From Collybiopsis luxurians FD-317 M1 (Eukaryota; Basidiomycota; Agaricomycetes; Agaricales; Omphalotaceae), in NCBI GenBank assembly GCA_000827265.1, contig KN834919.1, forward strand, positions 10,675 to 28,119: a DNA stretch of 17,445 nt, in the 5' to 3' direction. The notes beneath the pieces were generated by a model. That model was not told the DNA's origin. It was given only the letters and a program-made list of their open reading frames with translations, and did not search any database. The first letter of the stretch is position 1, and every line of letters begins with the position of its first letter. The position numbers were made by a program, and so were the translations under genes. This document shows positions 1 to 7,305 of this stretch, one piece after another.

Positions 1-784
1 CTCTGATTTACGCTGTATCCATACATATGCTCGATTCTTCTCTGTCATATGTATCAATCCAAGTCTTGGCCTCGTTGGATGAGCAGCTGCAGGCCCAGAC
101 TGCGAACATAAGACGTGAGAGGTATTGGGCTAGTAGGACCTGCCGGAAAAGCTTGTTGAGCCAGGAAGAAATTGGCACGAGAAATGAGACGGGGTAAAAT
201 GAGGATCCACGCAGCTACCAATCAAACTCCATTCCCCACCGGTTCGATTCCGTTCTCTCTGTTCGTTACTGGAGGTTGACCTCGACGACCCTGTGCAGAG
301 CAAGAAAGGCGGTATGTATTAGCGAGTCGATGAACGCCAATGAAACATTGAAGAACTTACCGGCGACTTGATCCACTCACTCAGGGCTGTCTTCCATGCC
401 GCTACCATTATAAGTATGCCCGCAGGCTTATCATCGACCCCAACCCCTCTCCTGCATGTCGTTCAGGTCGCGCCCTCACCCTTCGCGGGCAATGATGACC
501 GTATCAGACATATCATCCAGCTCCTCATTCTTGTCGTTGTTACTGGGGATTACAGGCATCCAGTCGAGGTCGTGATATTGCTGATCGGGAGAGATGAGGG
601 CGGTCGAGGCCATATTGTTGTCTTCTGCAGCATCAGCTCGAGAGTCGAATTCGTTGGAAGATGTGGCATGAAGAAGGCGTAAAATTAGAGATGACAGTCG
701 AAAAGCGCGCCGGTTCTCCGGACAACGGCGGCCCGTAGACCCTTTCCATAACCATGTCGATACCTTCCTGAGCCTTAAACTTGA
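1..784 (-). pseudogene. Decayed family P gene, copy A
   Basis: I do not recognise the product. Reading the minus strand, an open frame without an early ATG runs 784-476 and ends in an acidic, Asp/Asn-rich stretch. Coding-like sequence follows at 451-361, then an intron at 360-291 (GTAAGT donor, GCTAAT branch region, CACAG acceptor), then 290-222, where the frame stops. Beyond the stop, the same and a shifted frame remain open (221-144 and 139-8) and align with the second copy near 15926-16490 in the same relative frames, for example residues RRGQ.PV.NRE, NFFLAQ and AQYLS. A 28-nt gap (479-452) between the first two parts begins with GT and ends with AG but is too short for a normal intron. 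Several stops and shifts point to a pseudogene. The copy is cut by the window edge. That it once coded is supported by frame conservation between copies; function is unknown. Confidence 0.45.
291..360 (-). other. Predicted intron in family P copy A
   Basis: This 70-bp intron on the minus strand has a consensus GTAAGT donor (base 360 inward), a GCTAAT branch-like motif and a TGCACAG acceptor. In the second copy (near 16220-16290) the acceptor side is kept but the donor GT is lost, one reason to call that copy dead. Confidence 0.5.
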
Positions 785-820
785 TCAAATCGTCCATTAA
801 ACTGTGTTTCTCATTGACTC

Positions 821-1171
821 GTGACGCGCAGCTACCCGACTCGCAATTTACACACAAAGTTATTCACCGCGCTATCATCGACTGACAACAGAAATAGCCG
901 AAGCTTCCAGCATGCGGCTACATATACATCTTCAAACCGAGGCAGTCTCATGATTAAAGGGCAAGAAATCGCTTGGAATAGGTTTCAAGATGCTAGAGAA
1001 GATGGTTCGAGGAACGAGCGTAAGGTGCGCTTGTTCTGATTCATTTGTCTTTCTTTCCGAGCTAATTTTTCTCTGTTGTGTATACAGGATCTTTCTAGAT
1101 ATTTTTCTCTTTACCAATTTGTGAATACTCAATATTCTCAATTTACAATTTTTTTTCCTCTCTCAGCCTAG
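821..1171 (+). pseudogene. Family Q gene copy A, two exons
   Basis: Exon-like sequence at 821-1024 and 1088-1171 flanks a 63-bp intron (1025-1087: GTGCGC donor, GAGCTAAT branch region, TATACAG acceptor). Splicing gives one open frame of about 95 residues from the ATG at 821, with no known domain. The intron and both flanks are repeated in two other copies, near 14690-14870 and 15240-15440, with the branch motif kept. Upstream, near 835-950, the frame that best matches the third copy is a different one (shared residues EIA..SS.R), so the ATG frame given here may not be ancestral. Differences between copies are not concentrated at third codon positions, which suggests neutral decay. The gene may be dead; its product is unrecognised. 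Confidence 0.35.
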
Positions 1172-1206
1172 AAATTTCGCGAGATTTGCCCGTTATAATG
1201 ACATAC

Positions 1207-1548
1207 CTTCCTCCAATTCCTCTCGATCCTCTTCGTCGAGCTCTGCTGCCTCGTAGCTATTGATCATCACGAGCTTTACCTCTCTCACATCATGAAACCT
1301 CTCGGAGGGCGCAACGGTTTGCTGGTCCGATCTCACTCACTAACACATCTCAGTACCAAATAATGTCCACGAAACACGGTCATAATATCTCTGGGCTCAG
1401 AACGACGGTTTGGACGGGTTGAACGAATGACCCGTTGCCTTCCTTCGTTGCGTTTGCTTTCACCCGCTCTATCGACATCTTCATCCCTTATCCTTGCACA
1501 ATCACGTGTTCGCTGATGTCCATTCAGACTAGGATGTAAACGATACAA
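1207..1548 (-). pseudogene. Acidic exon-like frame with a strong donor
   Basis: On the minus strand, a frame with good coding character ends in an acidic segment (AAELDEEDREELEE) exactly at a consensus donor, GTATGT, whose first base is 1206. Upstream, from about 1548, a basic Arg-rich frame is open but in a different register, so a frameshift or an unrecognised short intron lies near 1345. It could be a 5' exon of family P copy A, which reads the same way, or a separate relic. No family is recognised. The antisense reading is Ser/Leu-rich and less convincing. Confidence 0.3.
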
Positions 1549-2169
1549 AAGCTGAAAATTTCATATGCGTCCAAAACGTAAATCCCTGTTCTCAAAGTTT
1601 CTCCAGAGCCCATGGCCTTCTACAAGAGCGCGAATGAAGCAACGTTGGAATAGAGAATTCTGTGCACCGATCGGACGTTATCAACGGCAAGAAGTAAAGT
1701 TCACGGAATCCGGTAAGGTAGTACTACACTTACTTTTGATCCAGCACAATCTGAAGCAAGGTATCGGTTCAACATGAGATAAACTTGTAACTCAACAAAA
1801 AGACCTACATACGGGAAAATCCAGCAGCTTTCAATGCCGTAGTAAGTCATACTATGCCGCCTATATCCTCCAAAATCGAGCCCTTGAGTTTGGATTCAAA
1901 ATTTGAAGATTCCAGTCGAGTGGACTAAACGATGATGTTGCATAAACCAGGGTTCTGAACACTGGGAGGTGACGGTAGTAAAGAAAAAGGCGGAGGAATT
2001 TTGACAAAGCGTACTCCCGTCCCGGAACACCGGCCCAATGTTTGACCTCGAGTGAATTTTGAAATTCTGAGATGCCTGTGCACCCTTGATTTGCATTTTA
2101 AGTAACCTCAAAACCATCCACATAAGCAGCTTTGAGGAATCTATATGGCATCGATGAGAGCAGTTATAT
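1549..2169. other. Stretch without a supported gene
   Basis: I see only short, unconvincing open frames on both strands, with no conserved motif, repeat or RNA gene. It separates the decayed P/Q block from the first hAT-type element. Confidence 0.5.
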
Positions 2170-2906
2170 TAGCGATGTGACGGCTGGGGCCCGGCTCAAA
2201 AGCCCCGGCCAGGGCTTATAAAATTTCTCAGCCGGGCCCGGCTCAATATATATCAAAAATTGTAGATCAATATTAATTACAAAGCTATTTCCTCCCACTC
2301 ATCATTTTTGTCATCAACTGTTATCCAATCTGAGCTGCCCCCGACAAGTATAGATCTATCATATTCAGCTGCCAGTCCCTCCTGATACTCCTTAGTCTCC
2401 AATGCAAACTCGTCAATGGCGGAAATTTCCTCCCAGGATAATAAAGTTTTAGTGGGGGGTGTCTTACATTTAGAACCTGATTTGTCTGTCACAAGAGTGA
2501 ATTGAATTGTTAGTACAGTTGTGAGAAAGAAAATTAATAGAATTGGAACTGTCACTGGCTTCCATGGATTTTTTGTTGGCATTCTGATCACACGCAATAG
2601 CTTCTCTTTGTGATGGGAGCAGCTTGGCACTATTTGCAGAGTCGGTAAGCCTGGGTTTAAATTTTTTGTTCAGAGTGCAAGCGTCAAACATGAGTCATAA
2701 CTGTATAGGTGCTTAGATAATTTGGGCGCCTTCTTACCTTGTTCAGCCCCGGCTCAAGACCCCGCCCAGGGCTTTCAAAAATTTTAAGCCGGGCCTTCAG
2801 CCCTAGTTGAGTTGTCTGACGGCTGGGGTCAGGCTAGGGCTCACTAGGGCCCGGCTTGAAGGGCTTGCCGGCTCTGAGCCGGAGCCGTCACATCACTAAG
2901 TTATAT
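2162..2906. mobile_element. Non-autonomous hAT-type element 1, with TSDs
   Basis: The element itself is 2170-2898 (729 bp). Its ends are inverted repeats: TAGCGATGTGACGGCT on the left and, read from the right end inward, TAGTGATGTGACGGCT (15 of 16 match). A perfect 8-bp direct repeat, AGTTATAT, flanks it at 2162-2169 and 2899-2906. Eight-bp duplications with short TIRs are the hallmark of the hAT superfamily. GC-rich subterminal motifs (GCCGGGC/GCCCGGC) are clustered within about 100 bp of both ends and probably act as transposase sites (inference). The interior is AT-rich and encodes no recognisable transposase; two overlapping minus-strand frames (2691-2277) show no known domain. It must be moved by a transposase from elsewhere. 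The intact duplication suggests a fairly recent insertion. Confidence 0.85.
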
Positions 2907-3159
2907 ACAGTCAAAGACTCAGCTGGCATCTTACAGAAGAAATCGATGTTTCTGCTAGTACACTAGCTCTGTTGGAGTGGGCCTAGGGTCTGCAGACAAG
3001 CCCTGAGGTGGCGAATATGGTGAATAGCGGTGAACTACACTACTGTGCCAAGTCCAAGCTAAATCTGTAATAGGTATATGCATCTACATGATGTGTTTCA
3101 CCTATTCCACTGTTTCACAAAAATTTCTTAAAAGAGAAAAGGTTCAGATTACGACAAGG

Positions 3160-4330
3160 ACTCTCTATGAATATTAGAATTCTTTGGAGTTTTTTTTTCA
3201 TTTTTATTTTCACATTAAAAATCCCACCCTTTTCAACATCTCCGTGGCAACAATCTCACGAGGTCCTGATAGCACCTATGGGCCTAAAAACCCAGATTCA
3301 ATACCTTAGAATGATATTTAATTCTCCCAAACCAAACCCGTATTTTCACTGGGGGTTTTCTACATGTGGTGAAAGTCTGCATATATAAGTGATCTTTAAC
3401 TGAATCTTTGTCCTTCTGGGCAGATTTGCATGATACAAAAAGGGCCGTGACCTAGTTCAAGTTCTGGAACATGGCAGTGTTGCCGCGGTTCGGTTCGGTG
3501 AACGAACCTGCCATTTTTGGTGAACCTGGACCTGAACCTCAAGGTTCGGTTCAGCATTTGTTGAATCTTGGACCTTCAAAATTTCACATTGAATAGATAA
3601 GTACTTTTTAAGCTCCATAACTTGAATTTTTGCTACCCATACATATTTATTCACTCAAAATGGGCCTGTCAGGTTGTTAGATAGTCCTATAGATCAGCTT
3701 TTATCTCAATTACTGGGAGCAAGTATGATGTAATAGCATACCATATAACAAGACTTAAATTTTTTCATTTAGAAACTCACTTGAGGGAGTTTTCTCTACC
3801 TTAATCATGAGCTACTAACCCTAGAAGAGATGAAAAAAATCAATCTGCCTATTTCAGATCCATATTTTGGCCTGCAAACTGTTGCAGGTTCAGTTCAGGT
3901 TCATCACCACCTGAACCTTGAATCTCCAGGTTCACGAACCTTCAACCTTCAAGGTTTTACTGAACCTGAACCTGAACCTTGGGTCCGGTTTAGGTTCGCA
4001 CCAGGTTCAGTAGGTTCGCGCACCGAACCGCGGCAACACTGGAATATGGTGACTTAAACTTCAAGGAGGAAGGGTTCATTGGTGGGATGCTAGAATGCGA
4101 AATTAAGGATCACAGTCACAACAATGTATTTGTGAAGTTCATAGTAGCTGTAGGGCTAACGACCTGGTTCATGTTCCAGCTTCTAGCTCAATTGGCTCAG
4201 TGTCTGCCCATCACAGAGCTTGAAATTATGACCATTGCTTCAGTCATATTGATTCTTGAACATACATGAGACACCTGTTCAAGTCCTTGTTCAATTATGC
4301 TCCACTGTCATAAATGGAACATTCATAGAT
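3160..4330 (+). pseudogene. Relic of LPITELE-type fungal membrane protein
   Basis: The best part is the frame at 4045-4269. It carries ECEIKDHS, then a hydrophobic segment with WF..Q, then LPITELEI.T.A. This order (E-I-x-D-x-S, WFxxQ, LPITELE) is the core of an uncharacterised multi-pass membrane protein family that I know from many agaricomycetes and some ascomycetes. Before the hAT insertion, the frame at 3434-3474 (KKGRDLVQVLE) joins the downstream frame once the element and one target duplication are removed. A stop lies just upstream (TGA at 3431-3433). A further possible piece is the frame ending at 3388. After the stop near 4269, a shifted frame holds a TPVQV segment that could match the next part of the family. 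Stops, shifts and the transposon make it non-functional. The family function is unknown. Confidence 0.65.
3467..4049. mobile_element. Non-autonomous hAT-type element 2, with TSDs
   Basis: The element is 3475-4041 (567 bp). Both ends begin CAGTGTTGCCGCGGTTCGGT when read inward, a 20-bp terminal inverted repeat. It is flanked by GAACATGG (3467-3474) and GAATATGG (4042-4049), an 8-bp target duplication with one later change. Subterminal regions are packed with GGTTC/GAACC repeats in both orientations, as is common for hAT ends. No transposase is encoded. Its ends differ from those of element 1, so another transposase family must have mobilised it. It sits within the relic of the LPITELE membrane-protein gene, whose frame resumes at the far side. 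Confidence 0.88.
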
Positions 4331-4667
4331 GCAAATGGGAGTTGAACACCTAGGTGAAAATGTTGACATAATGAATAAAGGACTCTAGGCTGATATTTGT
4401 GACTCATATATTACAGCCCTAGCTGCTAGATTCATGTCTCAACCAAGGGATTTTGCCATTTTCTGTGATACATCAGAGAAGGAGCTCATTTTTGCCCCTA
4501 AGACAAGAGGCAACTGTCATAAGGACAGAGTTTTTTCCCACACTTTGTTTTTATCATACCACTTGAACAAGTGACAATATAAACAAACTGAGAACCCCCC
4601 CTCCCCTATATTTATCACATGACCCTTCTGACCCTGAAATAACCCTGGTTCCCTAGTCTTAGCCCAC

Positions 4668-4722
4668 CCTAACCCCTAACCCACTGGGCGCAGACTACAT
4701 CTTCAACCCCTAACCCCTAACC
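4668..4722. repeat. Telomere-like CCCTAA runs
   Basis: Two short runs, at 4668-4683 and 4705-4722, consist of CCCTAAC and CCCCTAAC units. They resemble the TTAGGG telomere repeat of most filamentous fungi. They are short and imperfect, and the surrounding 4600-4740 is generally rich in CCC and CTAA, so they may be chance composition or a scar of break repair rather than an old chromosome end. Confidence 0.35.
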
Positions 4723-4739
4723 AATTCTAAGCCACTTTT

Positions 4740-7140
4740 GGCAATGATTTGAACACTTCTCTGTGTTAAGGTTATCCCTATGGTCTAACTTCAACTTGAC
4801 ACATAAGTGGGCCAGTGCTAGCACGTGGCAGGACTCGTGCCTGTTCAGTCATGGGCTTTCCCGGAGCATCCAACATAAGCTAAAAGTATATAAATTACAA
4901 AATTTAGATCAATTCAAAATCACCACTGCAGAAACTCAGCATTCCATTCCATGCAGAGAAATGCCCTTGACATTGCTAAATTCTAGTTGTCAAACAATCA
5001 TTTGAAAACCTATTTTGCATTTTGTAGTTGGTCTAAGATCTCAGGAAAGACAACATTGAGATTTATATGCAGTTCAAAAATTTAAAGCTAATTTACTCTC
5101 ACAAGGATTATCATGTATACAGGCTAACAAAGCTACCTCCATTAAGCTAAATGGCAGAGGTCCAGTATTTAACTCGTAGTTGTGACTGATATGTGACAGT
5201 CCATATATGATTGTATAGCGCATACGGCGCTTAACTACATCCATTTACTTTCATCCATATTTCTGTCTTTTCTGTTCTTGAAAAGTATCAACTGTGCGAT
5301 GGCAAAGAAAAAGAAGAACAGGGATTCTTCCAATCTTCCCCCCAAGCCACCCAAAAGTCCTAGTTAAAGAAGCCACCAAAGATTTTTCGGGGCACTGCCT
5401 TGGATTGAGGATAACCACAGAAAGAAAAACCTGGGACCTGATAGGTCTACCTGAGAAATAAGAGAGCCGTTACAAGGATGGGACAGCTATGTGTTTCTCC
5501 TCAACTTTATGCAAGTCGATGCGAACAAGCGGTAACAACACACGGAGTTACACGTGGTCACTCAAAATGTCACGCTATAGACATGGCTACGGATTTGTAT
5601 AGGCTTCTACGGCTCTACGGATTCCGTAGCTTCAATTTTGAACAGACCTAATAATACAGCCAGCCAGTGTTTTGCTAAACAATTTGTATATCTTGACAAA
5701 GTAAATGGAATTTGAACGCTGCGCCCTCAAGGATGGCTAACTCAATCTTTGGAGAACTTGACCTCTAAATGCAACAATTATAGGAGGCTGGAGCAAATAC
5801 TCCGGGTAGAAATCTTGAACCACCTTTCCTGTTCAACTGTTGGACACTATGGAAGGAGAAATTGCCTATTATGTCCAGACCCCTTTTTTGTAACTATATG
5901 TAGTTAAATCAATAGTGAGACACTTCAGCGGAGTTGTTATTTGAAAGTTCTCACCTATAATAGAGTTTAGGTCAGAGAATCTGTTAGATTAGCTACGGGG
6001 TGCAGATTTGTAAGTACTACAGGTGTAATAATGAACAAACAAATATGATAATCAAGCTGGGGGCTCAAACTCGAGCTTCCAGGCCATGTCAGCCATGTAT
6101 GATGCATTTTGTGCAGCACCAGCTGCACATGATGGGTATTATGCAGCAATACTAGCCACAAGGCTATGTATGATGTGCCCAGCAAATGGCCACATCCGCT
6201 ATGCACAATGTATGTTGCATGGCATGTGTGTCATTTCGGCAAGTATATGTAATTTGGGGCAGTGGCTACTTTGGCTAATTGCGCATTGCACTTCTGCAGC
6301 ACTGCACAATGAATTATGCTGCATATAAAGCAGGTGATGCATTTCTTGCGGCTGTGACTGTTCCGGCTAGTTATGTATTTCCGCAAAGCAGATTATTCTG
6401 TTAGAAAGTGAGTAGAAAAGAATGAATTGAAAGTAAATTGAGGCGGGTCATAACACAACCAGTCTGCCTATCAACTACACTATATACTGGCCTGGGTCTA
6501 ATATTACCTACCACATTGTAAGACTGATCGAATCTTGTACAATTTAGAGTTGAGTTCTGCAGGCAATCACTATACTTATCATAATAAGTTGGTAGGATGA
6601 TTGACATCAGCTTATTATTTGACATTAGCTGGGTACATCATAAGGCAATAAAGCGCTGATGTGACTTCACCGATCGGTAGTCAGTCTGAAATTCCCTTGT
6701 CTTTCCGGCATGGCCTGAGTCAAATCAAAACTATTGTTGTGTCAATGGCTCAGTGGATATATTCAATGAAACCAGCTAATGTCATATAAGTGCTGTAAAT
6801 TCTTCCACACCCTGGTGTGATACTTGTTGCTCTTGATATATACTGCAAGGAAGTGACTACAGAGGGGATTGTATGCATAGTCAGAGGGAGTAAAACAGAG
6901 GAAAATATGAATTTTGTAAAAAGTACAGAGATGTCAAGGAAAAGGAAGCAAGATAAATTCAGCAATACTGCCTTTAGTGTATAAAGCTAAACAGACAACA
7001 TGAGTCAATGGAAGTAAAGCTATGGCCGAAAGTTGAAGTAATGCAGATGAAATAAAGTAAAATAATAGAGGAAAGTTATGCAGAGGCCAGACGACCGACG
7101 GCATGGGTGTTCTTTAACAGTAGAGTGTCCAATTTAGTTT
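4740..7140. other. Long stretch without a supported gene
   Basis: No gene is convincing here. A 23-codon Lys-rich frame starts at 5299 and dies quickly. Short palindromic TACGG motifs cluster at 5588-5633. A TGCA-rich patch at 6060-6330 lies between two copies of TCTGTTAGA (5980-5988 and 6397-6405). The part nearest 7140 becomes purine-rich on the plus strand, and small patches resemble the sequence downstream of the second NLR gene (compare about 6725-6750 with 16940-16965). It is therefore probably old NLR 3' flank with decayed repeats. Confidence 0.45.
5588..5660. repeat. Palindromic TACGG cluster, possible transposon end
   Basis: The motif TACGG or its complement occurs several times within about 50 bp, including the perfect 15-bp palindrome CTACGGATTCCGTAG. 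The inverted pair GCTACGGA/TCCGTAGC spans the cluster. Read on the minus strand from about 5657, it begins TAGGTCTGTTCAAAATTG and runs into the cluster, which has the look of a hAT end with subterminal repeats. I found no partner end in the window. Confidence 0.25.
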
Positions 7141-7180
7141 CAGATTTACACAACAAGTTAAAACACTAAGATAAAAAGGA

Positions 7181-7283
7181 CTGGTTGAAAGATGGAAAGA
7201 AGAAAAAGGAAGCACAAACATGATGGTATATTGTTAAGTACATAGGTCAATTGTGTGTCAAGAAATGTGAGAGGAGAACTGAC
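7181..7283 (-). other. Predicted 3'UTR intron of the NACHT-WD40 gene
   Basis: Twenty-two bases past the stop codon (7308-7306) lies a GTCAGT donor (first base 7283). A long pyrimidine tract, a CTTAAC branch-like motif and a CAACCAG acceptor (7182-7181) follow, giving a 103-bp intron. The second NLR copy has the same arrangement with a better donor (GTAAGT), which supports it. At that distance it should not by itself trigger exon-junction-dependent decay. Confidence 0.55.
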
Positions 7284-7305
7284 ATTGGGTATTGGATCCA
7301 AAAGC

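Noticed and set aside
225..265. GGTTCGATTCC, which looks like a tRNA T-arm
   Set aside because: No acceptor stem, D-arm or A-box lies at the right distance, and the T-stem has a mismatch. The sequence belongs to the family P block.
2277..2691. Two overlapping minus-strand frames inside hAT element 1 as a transposase
   Set aside because: Neither shows a BED finger, DDE or dimerisation motif, and the element is too small. They are kept only as part of the element.
3457..4057. Open frames rich in EPEPE or QVQVH at the ends of hAT element 2
   Set aside because: They are translations of the GGTTC/GAACC subterminal repeats and cross the element border.
5299..5370. Lys-rich 23-codon frame as the start of a transposase gene
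   Set aside because: It stops at once, and nothing recognisable continues in any frame.
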